From NCBI GenBank assembly GCA_023213395.1, contig CM041465.1, positions 58,721,741-58,785,740 of the forward strand: 64,000 bases of DNA. Reading direction: 5' to 3'. The first letter of the stretch is position 1. Every line of letters starts with the position of its first letter. A program made the translations under genes and the position numbers. The DNA comes from Cycas panzhihuaensis. Taxonomy: Eukaryota > Cycadophyta. Of this stretch, positions 1 to 12,409 are shown piece by piece. The notes under the pieces are model-generated. The model did not search any database, was not told where the DNA came from, and saw nothing but the letters and a program-made list of their open reading frames with translations.

Positions 1-830
1 TATTCCAACTTTTGCTGGTATGGACAAGACTTTACAATCACTCATCCTGAACTTTTGGAGTAAGTCTAAGGCATATTTCCTTTGGGAGATAAAAATACTA
101 TCGTCATCTTGCCAAAGTTCCAATCCTAAGAAGTAATGCATTAACCCCAAGTTTATCATTTCAAACTCTTTGCACATGTCATCATTAAATTTTTGAGAAA
201 GATAGGAGTTATTTCTTGTATAGATCAAGTCATAAATATAATGTCCCATAATCAATATGGAATCTCCTTTGATTTTGATGTATAGATTTGGATCTGATTG
301 GGTTCTCTCAAATCCTTGATCTCTAAAATATTTATTTATCTTAGAGTACCATGCTCTAGGTGCTTATCTTAAACCATAAAGTGCCTTTTTAAGTTTATAC
401 ACTTTACTTTCTTCCTCCCTTACTTCAAAACCTTTTGGTTGTTGAATATATATTTCCTATTTAATGTAGCCATTAGGAAAGGCGCTCTTGATGTCTATTT
501 GGTAAACATCCCAATATTTTTGGGCTACTAGATTTAACATTATTTGAATTATTTTCATTCAACTAATAGGGGTAAATATTTCATTATAATCTATACCTTC
601 TTTTCATATATATCCTTTGGCAAGAAGTCTAGCTTTACGTTCACCAATAGACCTATCAAATTTAAACTTAGTCTTCTAGACCTATTTGGTTCTAATTATT
701 GTTTTGTTGGGAGGAAGATCAACGGATTCCTACGTATCATTTTTTACTATAGAATTATACTCCTCTTCCCTAGCTTTCTTTCATTCATCATGAGTATCTT
801 CCTCTTCAAAAGTTTGAGGCTTATGGACTT
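1..830 (-). pseudogene. copia reverse transcriptase fragment (E0)
   Basis: The minus-strand translation shows the copia RT series: a QIDIKSAF-like block near 510, KALYGL near 370, APRAWYSKI near 340, and a palm segment near 250 reading HYIYDLIY. The family normally has YVDD here, so one catalytic aspartate is replaced by tyrosine. A MHYFLGLEL-type motif follows near 140. The region has in-frame stops and at least one frame change. The enzyme would copy element RNA to DNA, but this copy cannot be active. It continues beyond the window's left edge. Confidence 0.82.
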
Positions 831-1058
831 CCATTACTTAGCTCATTAGGGTGAAGTTAACTCAATATGAATGAGTAGATCTCTCATCAAAGTTATTATC
901 TAATATATTGTCTAAGTCATGACTTCTTTGAATCCATTTGGGAAACCTTTAAGGTTGAGTAGAGGTTCTCGCATTGCTTGGCCTTGATGCACTCATATTT
1001 TACCTTGAATCCTGTCTTAGTGTTACATATGTAGATCTTGGAGATGAATCAAGCTTAA

Positions 1059-1990
1059 TCATAATATTCTTGCCTTGTCTTGGACATAATCTAATTGATA
1101 ATAGTCATCCTCTTTGAATACAATATCTTTGCTAATTAGAACCTTTCTTTCTTTTGGTTCATACACCTTATATAATTTTGACATATCACTATACCTAATG
1201 AATATGCACTTAGTACTTTTTTTATCAAGTTTAGTCCTTTTTATTTTGGGACATGGGCATAGGCTAAACATCCAAAGATTCTCAAGTGATGAATACTAGG
1301 TTTATAACCTATCCATGCTTCTTTTGGTATGATCCACCTAAGGGCCTTGGTGGTATACCTATTTATAAGGTAAACCATAGCATGGATAACTTTTGCTCAA
1401 AATTCATATCTTAATTTATTGTCTTTAAGCATGCACCTAGTTAGTTTAACTATGATGCAATTTTTATATTTAGTAACCTCATTTTGTTGTGATGTGTAGG
1501 AGTCTGTGTATTTCCTTTTAATACCATGGTAGGTATAATAGGTATTAAATTTGCTAGAAATAAACTCTCCCCTATTATCAGATCTTAAGGAAAGTATCTT
1601 GAATCTACTTTTCTTCTCCATAAAGGTTTTGATATCTACAAAGAATTGAAATGCATCTGACTTAAATTTTAAAAAATAGACCCATGTCTTTATTGTATAA
1701 TTATCAATGAAAGTAAGGAAATACTTTGCACTAACTAGAGATGGGACATCCATTAGACCACAAAGATCTATGTAGATTAATTGAAGTGGCCCCTTTACTC
1801 TATAACTTCCATCAAGAAAAGTTTCTCTATGTTGCTTGCCTAGGAGTCAGCCCTCATAAGTGTCTTTGTCAGCTTCAATTTATGGTAGTCCTTAAACCAC
1901 ATTCATTCTTTTTATAAGGGCTAAGCTTCTATAGTTTAGGTGGCCAAACCTTTTATGCCACATGTTACTATCTATCTTCATTGTTGTCTT
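1059..1990 (-). pseudogene. copia integrase fragment (E0)
   Basis: An integrase zinc-finger remnant (WHKRFGHL near 1955) is followed by a YEG.LLGKQHRE-like segment near 1835. The catalytic core lies at 1397-1753 with FIDNYTIKTWVYFLKF and LRSDNRGEF, so the first two core aspartates are recognisable. The C-terminal part at 1059-1271 has the PKSKKCIFIGYS-like block and KVLISKDIVF typical of copia integrase just before the RT linker. The third acidic residue falls in a degenerate stretch (NEVTKYKN where the family has NGVAERMN). Stops separate the three parts. This would be the DDE strand-transfer enzyme; it is inactive here. Confidence 0.85.
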
Positions 1991-2140
1991 TAATGCATAG
2001 TTGTTTGAAGGGGTTATGACTAGCTTGAAGGGTCTGTCGCTAATCATCTTTCCTTTGACAACAACAACTTTGTTTTTATTTTTGTCCTTGATAGTGCATT
2101 CACCATTATTAAATATAACTGTATAGTTCTATTCCATCAT

Positions 2141-2375
2141 CTATCCCATAGATAGGAGATTTTTCTTAAGAAATGGAATGTGAAGAATGTCATCAAGATA
2201 TCTATTTTCTTCTAAATTTGTTATGATGATAACTTTACCCCTTCCACTAGATTCATGTGATGTATCATCACCAAACATGATTGCATCCTTCCTAGACCTA
2301 TCAATAGTTTGAAATATCTCTTCTTTATGGGTCATATGTATGGAGAAACTTGAGTCTATATACTAATAATATTAT
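2141..2375 (-). pseudogene. copia aspartic protease fragment (E0)
   Basis: The protein has YIDSSFSIHMT at its start, where the family motif is (L)DSGAS.HM, then MFGD, GRGKVIII and LHIPFLKKNLLSMG. The last block is the usual end of copia protease. The active-site triad reads DSS instead of DSG, and the preceding Trp codon is a TAG stop. It would cleave the Gag-Pol polyprotein; this copy is dead. Confidence 0.8.
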
Positions 2376-3505
2376 TCTTCATAAGCAACAAAGCTTGATA
2401 AAAATAGATGCTCTTTCTCTCTACTTTCAATAACTGCATTAGTACTTCCTCTTATTGGAGGGCCTTTTTTAGCAAAGCATTTATCTTTAGTATGGATAAC
2501 TTTATAGCAAAATGTATAATGGATTAGATCCCTTCCTCTTTGACTTAGACTCTTCCTTATAGGGTATCCTCTATCCATGGAGAATGTCTTACCCCTTTCC
2601 AAGTTTAGGCCTTGATTATCTCTTTATCTATTACTTAGATACTTGAAATTGGGCCTTTGAAAATTATAATGACCTTAGGGATTTTGACAACATTAGCTTG
2701 CTTCTTGATGCCTTTCTTGACTTTGATATCTTTGTTGACTTGGATATCTTTGATTAACTCCTTAATTCCTTTTATGGGGAGCTTGGTATCCAGGTTGATG
2801 CTCTTGATGAGTCTCTTATCCATGATTCTAGTCTCTTCCACTTAGGGATTGATTCCTTGTCCTTTAACTTTCTACTTATACATTAGATTTAATCCTAGCC
2901 TTTGTTATAAAGGCATGTTCTAAGGATTTATTTATGCTTTCCTTTTATTCAACAGTTATTAATATGGCACTCAATTATTTAATCTTTAATATACTTAGGT
3001 CCTTAGAGACTTCTATACTTATAGCTACCATCTCAAACCTTTCAACTTTACCAACACACCTAAGTATCCTTTATACAATGCTTTGTTCAATAAGGGTTTC
3101 TCCAAGGGGTCTAATTTAATTCACAAGATCATCAACTTTTATTATGAATTCATTGATGGACTCATTGGGTAACACCCTCAAGTTTTTAAATCTACTCCTT
3201 AATGTTTGGAGTTTCGATGAGGCTACTTCTTTATAGATAAGCTACAATGTGTCCCATGCTTCTTTAGACTTTGATGCCTCACTAACTATTGGAAAGATAT
3301 GGTCTTATAAGGCACAAAAAATCAATGACAGAGCTTTGTTATCCTTCTTCACACATTCCTTAAAGGCTTGCTTTTCTGCTTTAATAGAATCTTGACCAAG
3401 TTTTATATACCTTATCTTCACAATGTGCTACATACCTTTAGCAATGAGGATGGGTCTTATCCTCCTACTCCAATTCAAAAAATTTGATCCATCGAACTTG
3501 GGAAT
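2376..3505 (-). pseudogene. copia gag with CCHC knuckle (E0)
   Basis: Translation leftward from about 3505 opens with IIIPKFDGSNFLNW, the usual start of a copia gag (UBN2/DUF4219 type). It continues through a degenerate capsid-like region with many stops. Near 2490-2520 it reads CYKVIHTKDKC, a CX2CX4HX4C knuckle with one Cys likely displaced (the observed form is FCYKVIHTKDKC). Gag would package element RNA. The start lies only a few bases from the E4 LTR, so no leader is left. Confidence 0.75.
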
Positions 3506-3510
3506 GATTA

Positions 3511-3793
3511 TGTTATTAGTAATAATGTTTATGATTTTATTAAAAGTATGCATAAGTTACCTTGGGACTTCATAAGCTATTAATAGCCATCATTAGCCTC
3601 TAATAACTATCAAGTATATATGTTATATTATTATTTTAAATTTCAAAAGTGTTAGTTGATGGTGGATTCCCTCCTAACCTCAACCATAAATAAGTGGAAG
3701 TTTTCCCAAAGGTGTTTATCAACACCACTATTATGTTAAAATTTTATTAATCATGATATTATATAGTGTTTTACTCTGTCCCTAGTTACTTCA
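3511..3793 (+). repeat. 5' LTR of E4
   Basis: It begins TGTTATTAGTAATAATG and ends CTTCA, directly before a tRNA-iMet type PBS. Bases 3511-3751 match 17789-18024 in direct orientation with scattered substitutions, for example the shared block CAACCATAAATAAGTGG. Confidence 0.8.
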
Positions 3794-3795
3794 TT

Positions 3796-3806
3796 TGGTA
3801 TCAGAG
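3796..3806 (+). other. Primer-binding site of E4
   Basis: TGGTATCAGAG lies two bases after the LTR end. It is complementary to the 3' end of initiator tRNA-Met, the common primer of plant copia elements. Confidence 0.8.
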
Positions 3807-4016
3807 ATTTATAGGCTGGCTACATTTGGATTTATTTGAGTTAAGAGAAAAGATTTATTGATTTTAAAGTGAGGATTTATCAAAAATAACTCGCGACTAG
3901 TGTACTCTCCATGGTGGTCAACACTATCTCAAGTGACTACTAGTTTGAAATCTCTCTGAGTCAGCTCCATACTAGATTTGACGATTTCAAATTTTGTTGC
4001 CTCTTAGTAGAGATAT

Positions 4017-4314
4017 TGAAAAGAATGGATTTATCCTTCATCTCCATGTACTAAACATTAAGGCAAATATGGGAGCAAGAAAGACTTAAAAGAAAGAGAG
4101 TAACTCTCACAAAATGGAGAGGTAAGAATGAGCCTTCTCCATTGAGCTTTTACTTTTATATTAAGAGAGGGAGCATTAGAGTTAGATACAATGAAATTAC
4201 ATATAATACATATAAAAGTGCATTTCACTTAAGTGATCTAATTTAAAGTTCACTTAAGATCTTTTTTAGAAATATTTAACTAATGTAATGACCTTGTGAT
4301 AGTAACCATTTTCA
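4017..4314 (-). repeat. 3' LTR of E2
   Basis: On the plus strand it runs TGAAAAGAATGG to CCATTTTCA. The sense strand therefore starts TGAAAATGG and ends TTTTCA. It pairs with 9049-9346. Confidence 0.92.
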
Positions 4315-4326
4315 ATCTCCCCCTTA
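4315..4326 (-). other. Polypurine tract of E2
   Basis: The minus strand reads TTAAGGGGGAGAT immediately upstream of the 3' LTR. This is the usual plus-strand primer of copia elements. Confidence 0.8.
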
Positions 4327-4789
4327 ATGGTAGAAGGTCATTTCATCCTATTTTACTCTATCCTATGAGGTCTTCATTTGATCCTCTTACAAAGTAAACT
4401 ACTATGACACTTTTGTGGGAAACCCTTATGGGGAAGAAAACTCATAGATTTTCTAATCTACTAACCTAACTTAAGTGACTCTTTAAATGAAGGCAGATAA
4501 CCAATTAGTATAATGAATTTTGTAGCTAAAATCTACTAAGTCTCTGTATACCATTTAGTTATCCCCCATACCCTTTCAGGTTTTCATAAGTTTCAATTTT
4601 CCAAAATGATACAACCCTTATCCTTTAACGCCCACAAGGGGTTTTCATAAATGGGATAGAGTAGAGACTTACTCTTGTCCTTCTATGCCCATAAGGGGTT
4701 TTTACAAATGAGATAGAGTATGATGGTCATATTGTTATCTCCTTCAATCATTTAGAGATGGAGGCCCTAAGGCTGAGTTACCTTTGAAA

Positions 4790-5935
4790 CTATTCAAACT
4801 TTACCCTCTTCGGTAGTTTGGTCAAGATATCGACTACTTGATCCGTTGTGAGGTAGTACTCTAGTTGAATTATGCTATCATAAACTAGTTCTCTAATCCT
4901 ATGCAATTTCATACTTATATATTTGGTACGATCATGAAATATAAGATTTTTAGCCATTTGGATTATAGATTGATTATATACATGTAAGCTAGTAGAACTT
5001 GTTTGGGTGCCATTTAATATATTCAATAATTTTCTAAGTCATATCATCTCCTTGCTTGTCTCAGAAGTAGCAATATATTTAGCTTCGTTAGTTGAGTCTG
5101 TAACTATCTTATGTCGTCTAGATCTCCATCATATTGGTGCTATTCCAAGAAATGTTACATACCCAAACATAGATCTTCTTGTGTCTTTATCTCTAGTAAA
5201 ATCTAAGTCTGTGTATACATAAAGTTTAAATTTTACATTAGGTTCATATAATAGACCATATTTGCTAGTCATCTTTAGGTACCTCAACACTCATATTATA
5301 GCTTACTAATGATTCTGCTTAGGATTTGTCATGAATCTTGTAAGAATGCCAATAGAGTGTGCAATATCTGGCCTTGTGTTAGTAATATAGATGAGACTAC
5401 CTACAAGTTACTTCTAGAGTGTTGCATTTGCCTCCCTAGTATCACCATCAACTGAGAGTTTAACATTAGGTTCCATACATATAGCCATTAGTCGAGCACC
5501 TTTGAACTAAAACTTTGTCAGAAGATCATTGATATATTTTTCTTGGGAGAGAAAGATTTTGCCATTCTTTTGAGTTACTTCAATTTCTAAGTAATATTTC
5601 ATCAATCTGAGGTTAGGCAATTCAAAAGTTTTAGCAAGGTCTTTCTTCAATTGGTTGATTACCTATTCCCCATTATTAGCATATCATCCATAAGATTAAG
5701 AGGTAAGTGAGTTTATTATTTTACCGCTTGATGAATAGTGTTGCATTACTATCTTGATAATCACAAATCTCATATCCAAGTTACCTCATTCTTTCAGATA
5801 ACTTGGTAAACCAAGCACAAGGGGCTTGTTTTAGGCCATACAAGGACTTTCTGAGCCTGCAAACCTTATGCTCTTGACCAACAATCTCGTATCCTCCTAT
5901 CTAAGCCATGTAAATTTCTTCTTTAAGGTCCCCAT
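4790..5935 (-). pseudogene. copia RT C-terminal half plus RNase H (E2)
   Basis: From right to left the translation gives an EEIYMA-like block, [17 protein letters not shown] near 5860, LMDDML near 5690 (the palm DD is present), LVGSLIYITNTRPDIAHS near 5380, and RNase H with DKDTRRSMFGYV near 5170. The end reads LTTDQVVDILTKLPKRVKFE at 4790-4870. Stops and frame changes occur throughout. The usual sequence before this point is missing: the fragment follows the gag zinc-knuckle region directly, which marks an internal deletion. RNase H would remove RNA from the RNA-DNA hybrid. Confidence 0.85.
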
Positions 5936-6843
5936 TCTTTGAAGATGTGCATGAGAAAATTGAGTTCCATCAAAAGCATCTTCAAAAGAAGTATTATCAA
6001 CATTATGTACACCATGGAACTGTTGATAGCTTGGTAGTTTATTGGTGGTAATTCTATAATTTTTGGCATAGTGTCCTTTTCTATTACACCTTTGGCACAT
6101 AATTATTTGATTTCCAATCCCATAAGAAGTAGTAAGTTGGTTGGATTATCTCTGATTATTGGATCTGGGTCTAAGTTGATTATTTTGGCCTTAGTCTTGA
6201 GACTATTTTTGTTGGAGTTGAGGAACTTGTTGACTAAGAGGACGTTGTCCTTGTTATCTATTTCTACCTCTTCTATAGGAATTACCACCTCTGCGAGAGT
6301 ATTGACCTTGATTTTTGGTATAACAAAGATCTTCTTACACTTTGAAAGTAGCATCAACTGGATCTGATATAGTGTAAAGTTGGTATCAAAGGTCTTATTA
6401 AATTCAATGAACTTATCAACAAGAGCCTCAAAGTTTAGGATCTTCAAAGTACCACTAGATTGAAGACTTCTTAGTAGATTTTTATAATCTATGATATGGA
6501 GACATGATTGAATCAAGAAAGCCTATGTAATGCATTGATTTTTGAAATCTTTATCAATGACTTGCTTGATTAGATAAATGAGATTAATTATCTTACTTAC
6601 GTATACTTTCTATATTTTAAATTTATTCATCTCTAGGACTTAGTGAACAAGTTCTAAGTCTGATTTAGTGTCAAAGTTCTTCTTAAGAACTTCAAGAACT
6701 TTCCATGTTGTATCAATGTACAACTTCATTAATGAGATTATGTAGGGAATAATCAATGATAAGAAGTATCCCTGTATGAATTTTATCATTATTAAGTTCC
6801 CATTGGTGTTTAACTGTAACTTCAGTGGGAGTAGTTGGAGCAC
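5936..6843 (-). pseudogene. copia gag, fused by deletion to RT (E2)
   Basis: The right part (6640-6843) resembles the gag N-terminal half. 6103-6516 holds the middle with an FNKTFDTNFTLYQI-like segment. 5897-6100 contains a zinc knuckle, CQRCNRKGHYAKNYR, whose last Cys is replaced by Tyr. Shortly after the knuckle the sequence jumps to an RT block (LKEEIYMA-like) near 5935. The start codon is not clear. Confidence 0.75.
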
Positions 6844-7990
6844 CTCCTCTAGAAGCAGCTATGGTAGTTATAGTAGTAACAAATGGTATAAGTTGTAAGT
6901 GATCTCTTTAAAGACTTTCATACTTTGTAGCATTTCTGATACCAATGAACCACATATCCTAATTTTCTTTACTTTTAAGAATGTAGTTTATATTTTATAC
7001 GAACTATGAAGATATGGTATCTTTTAAGAAGAGAAGAAATGAACAAGGAACTATAAAAGTAATGGAAATAAATGACCAATCACTATTTATAAATGGGAGA
7101 TGTAATGAAGCAATGTAGCAGAAGGAAGAAGAAGTGAGAATGGTTACTCAAAGATGAAGGGAACAACTTAGAGAAAAGTCACTAATACTTATGATAAATA
7201 TTATCATAGGGCAGCAGGAATATGAGAAGTACTATGATGAAAATTATCCATTAACACTTGTGGAAAATATTAACCTGACACAATAAGAATATGAGAAGTA
7301 GTATGATTGTGATTACATTATGGATTACTTTTTGCAAATAAGTAAGTGATTAATATACAAGATTGTAAGCCAATATAGAAGTTGACATCATTGGGTGTAT
7401 ATAATTTAAAACTCAAATATAGGATGTGTAATCAACCTAATAACCTCTAACTTATGTCCAATATATAGTTGAGGTTGTTGAAGGGATGCCTAGGCTTCTA
7501 GTAAAATTAAGTTAGTCTTCACTTGTGATACCTATAATTGTGCTTGGTGATGAAATCCAAGTCATAACGGAGTCCAGGTACTACTAATCCTCACCTAGTT
7601 CACTAAAGAGTAACTATATACCTCCTCTCAAGAGTGGTATGTGCATACCTATGGTTATGATGGATATTAGATTAGGTATATTTTAATCTTATATTAAATT
7701 TTTAGTTTTCTTGGTTGGTTATCAGGATGATCCCTAATTGAGGCACAATGGTATCGTTAACCAAACCTCACCAATATTCCAGTTTAGTCCAGCCCCAACT
7801 TGAAACCCACACCTCCTTTATGGAATGACATTCTATCAACCAAGATATCTCAACCTTGGTGAGTATGTAAATAGATACAAGATTATAGAAAATAATGTAC
7901 GTGATGCATTCCATTTAGGGAGAGTGAAAAGATTATCAAATTTATATAAAACGTACATATAATTGAAAATAGAATGCTTGCTTGGAGTGC

Positions 7991-8038
7991 TTACTTGGAG
8001 TGTCTTTAGAGTGCTTACTTGAAGTGATTTTAGAGTGC
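7991..8038. repeat. 24-bp tandem duplication
   Basis: Two adjacent 24-bp units begin TTACTTGGAGTG and TTACTTGAAGTG, both ending TTTAGAGTGC. They differ at about three positions. Confidence 0.85.
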
Positions 8039-8157
8039 TGAAATGTAATGTTGATAAATGAGTAAGGAAACTGGACATTTCTTCGATCCAGGTACTCTTT
8101 TACTCACTTTTATAATGGGCTTTTAAGACCTATAAAAAGAAGGAAGAAACTTTCTTT

Positions 8158-8185
8158 ACTTTTTTTTTTAATACAAAAAAAAAGT
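8158..8185. repeat. Perfect T9/A9 inverted repeat
   Basis: An ACT9-type arm and an A9GT arm are separated by five bases (AATAC). The transcript could form a hairpin of 11 base pairs on either strand. Confidence 0.8.
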
Positions 8186-8187
8186 AG

Positions 8188-8567
8188 TCTTCACTAAAAT
8201 AGTAATAATTTTCTCCCACAATAACGAAATTGAGTGCCAATTTTTGTGCTATAAACTAGGCTCAGAGATTTATCTTTGGAAAGTAGAATCATGTCCAAAT
8301 GAGTTCTAAAGAATTTTTGGTAGTCTAACAAAGTTGGCAGAATATATTTTTCTAAAATTCTTACTAAAAATAACTATTCTTCACTAAAATAGAAATAACT
8401 TTCTCATATGGAAATGAAATTAAGTGCCAATTTTTGTGATGGAAATTAAACTCAGAGCCTCATCTATAGTAATTAGAATCAGGTTAATTGGATCTTTGTA
8501 GAATATTTTACATGCTTATAAAGTTTAATAAGTAAAATTTATTCCTACAGAAATTTTAGCTTGTTAA
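8188..8567. repeat. Imperfect tandem repeat, period 190 bp
   Basis: TCTTCACTAAAATAG recurs at 8188 and 8378. The following hundred or so bases match, with the shared block AAGTGCCAATTTTTGTG or a close variant and a shared AGAATCA end. It lies in the E2 leader. Confidence 0.75.
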
Positions 8568-9035
8568 TATCTCATTAACACATGATACCATATGAAATTT
8601 CTATCATTTTTTTATCACCATGGTCCCAATATGGGCAAGGTAAGAGAATGCAATGATGTATATTTTAAATGGCTCTAAATTCTTTAAAAAAATAGGTAGA
8701 ACCTCCCCTTATAATCATTTTAAAAACTAGAAAATTTTTAGCAGCATTTCCCCTTATTAAATAAACAAAAAGAGGCAAAAGAAAAGAAGAATGAGATAGC
8801 ATAAATGGCCACCAAAGGATTGGAATCCTTGGACCTTACAATTCCTTATATTGTGATTCTAAACCTACAAAAGAGAAAGAGAAAGTAAATAATACTAAAT
8901 ATGCTATGATAAGAACCTGAAAATATTTCTAAATCCACTTTCACAATCTCCTTCACCACATGGATCATGGGGAGGGGGGGGGGAGGAAGTGATGGCTCCA
9001 TTGCAAGTGAAAGTGAGGAATATGAAGGAAGTAAA

Positions 9036-9048
9036 CTCTAATAGCACA
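9036..9048 (-). other. Primer-binding site of E2
   Basis: The minus strand right after the 5' LTR reads TGTGCTATTAGAG, a decayed form of the tRNA-iMet type site TGGTATCAGAG. Confidence 0.6.
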
Positions 9049-9346
9049 TGAAAAGGGTGGATCTATCCTTTATATCCATACACTAAATACAAAGGCAAAC
9101 ATGGGAGTAAGAGAGACTTGAGAGAAAGAGACTAGCTCTCACAAAATGAGGAGGTAAGAATGAGCCTCCTCCATTGAGGTTTTACTTTTATATTAAGAGA
9201 GGGAGCATTAGAGTTAGGTGAAATGAAATTATACATAATGCATATGAAAGTGCATTTCACTTAATTGATCTAATTTAAAGTTCACTTAAGACCTTTTTTA
9301 CAAATAATCAACTAATGTAATAACCTTATGGCATTAACCCATTTCA
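9049..9346 (-). repeat. 5' LTR of E2
   Basis: It is 298 bp, the same length as its partner at 4017-4314, and is followed by the GATAT duplication. Shared blocks include AGAGAGGGAGCATTAGAGTTAG. Confidence 0.92.
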
Positions 9347-9368
9347 GATATTACTTCTGGAAGCTCAT

Positions 9369-9686
9369 TGTTAGTAATAGTTAACTTAGTTTAACTATAA
9401 CTTAATACTTCGTTAGTTTTAATTAGTATGTGCAGGTGTGATAAAAGGATGTGTCCATTAGTGAAAAGACATGATAAAGATGCATGACCATACATGGTAC
9501 TATTTTGGGGTATAATTATTCATACCTCCTTGGTATTCCATCATCTGGTGGGTTTTCTCTCTTGGGTGTTTCCCATAATATATCTAATGTTTGAGTCCCC
9601 TTGTGAATGATCCTAGCATATAGTAGTCTATGCCTCTGGTTGGCTTGACATCTGGCCTATATCTTACATATACACATACTCTTGCA
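9369..9686 (+). repeat. 5' LTR of E3, with internal deletion
   Basis: It starts TGTTAGTAATAGTTAAC and ends ACTCTTGCA. Compared with the 3' LTR it lacks about 85-95 bp between CATCA(T) and TGGTGGGTTTTCTC. The missing part is the AT-rich segment that resembles a TATA region in the 3' LTR. Confidence 0.85.
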
Positions 9687-9698
9687 TGGTATTAGAGC
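9687..9698 (+). other. Primer-binding site of E3
   Basis: TGGTATTAGAGC follows the LTR with no gap. It matches the tRNA-iMet type site with one C-to-T change. Confidence 0.85.
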
Positions 9699-10508
9699 AT
9701 GAGGAAGCAAGGAACAATATTAAAACTCAGATCTAAGACTAGAAACAAGTGAATTTATTACTAAACAGCTAAATTCAGAGATTGGAGATCATAGATCAAG
9801 TTGACGCTAAAAAAAGTAGCCATCCAGAGTTGCAAAATGTATTAGGCACTTCATACATTTGTGGCACCAACATAGAAAGCTGAACAATGAAGTTGGGCAT
9901 CAATAGAAGCCATACAATAATGTTGGGATTGTATTAGGATCATAAAAGCAGTCTTAGTTGAGTTTGAGAGAGATATGGTTCATCTAACTTCATTTTGAAA
10001 TGATTAAGAAAAAGGCTTCTAATTAACCTACAAATAATCAAATCTAATTGTATTAGTTCAAAAGCCATTTGATAGTATTAAATCACCTATTGAAGAAAAT
10101 TAAGAATAACAAATAACCATTGTACAAAATAAGCTATAGAAGACGTCATTTTTCTTTGCATTATATCATTGTTATTTGGACATAAAAATGAATGCAAATC
10201 AATAGGTAGATCAAAAAATTACAGATGTGGATTGATTGTGCATATAGATACTATACATTCATTGGTTTAGAAATCAATGTCATTTTGTAACTCATGCTAG
10301 ATGATTATATAATAGCCATTATTTTGAGATCAAACATGCAATTAACTTTCGCTTTAATAATATATATATATATATCAATTGAGATAATCAAGATATGATT
10401 TAATCATTGAATTTATCACACACAGATTAGATCAAATATTTGAATGTTCAGTTGCCATCATTTTCAGTCGCAATGATTTATAAAATTGATTAATATATAT
10501 CATCTTTG

Positions 10509-11949
<1,441 letters not shown>

Positions 11950-12409
11950 TGATCATTTATATTTTGAAATGTGGTGAATATTAATAGTACACGGCATTGG
12001 GTGACATTATTGAGAAGAGAGTATTCTATTGAATATTCTAAATTTAATCTTTAGCTTTAACACTTTGAATTAAAGTATTTCAAAGTGAGTTATTCTTTTT
12101 TGAAACATTTTGTAATGTCTATTTGGAGTAATTTTATCTGAGACTAACTCAGTGATACCAATTCTCTACATAAGATTTTATAACCTTTATCAAGAAGTTT
12201 TTCTAGTGCCAAGTAAAAGTCCTTTCATATAATATTACTTTGATTGATATTAAAAGGGTGTATTATCTACAGAGAACATGTCAAACTTGTCTCAGTGAAG
12301 TGATAGATGAAGCAGTGGATTAGGCTTCATAAAGTGATAAAACAATGTTAATAAGACTTATCATTGTGATTGGTAATTAAGTGGAAGAAAATTTAGAGTA
12401 TCTACAAAC

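Larger units (their letters stand above)
1..3510 (-). mobile_element. E0: partial Ty1/copia LTR retrotransposon
   Basis: On the minus strand the pieces run in copia order from right to left: gag, CCHC knuckle, protease, integrase, reverse transcriptase. The window start cuts the RT, so RNase H and the 3' LTR lie outside. On the right the gag start abuts the 5' LTR of E4 at 3511, so the E0 leader and 5' LTR are absent or were separated by the E4 insertion. All parts carry stops and frameshifts, and the element is a fossil. The copia assignment is firm because integrase precedes RT; the subfamily is not determined. Confidence 0.88.
6900..9035 (-). other. Long leader of E2, non-coding with internal repeats
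   Basis: This stretch lies between the gag start and the PBS on the minus strand. I see no protein with family resemblance. It contains a 24-bp tandem duplication, an A/T hairpin, an imperfect 190-bp tandem repeat and a G run near 8974. Confidence 0.6.
4017..9346 (-). mobile_element. E2: internally deleted Ty1/copia element with perfect TSD
   Basis: Two LTRs of exactly 298 bp (4017-4314 and 9049-9346) flank the element. The 5-bp duplication GATAT is present at 4012-4016 and 9347-9351. The minus-strand order is 5' LTR (right), PBS, leader of about 2.2 kb, gag, RT C-terminal half, RNase H, PPT, 3' LTR (left). Protease, integrase and the RT N-terminal part are missing. By eye the LTRs differ at roughly one base in eight with no net indel, so the insertion is old. 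It sits inside the E4 leader. Confidence 0.92.
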
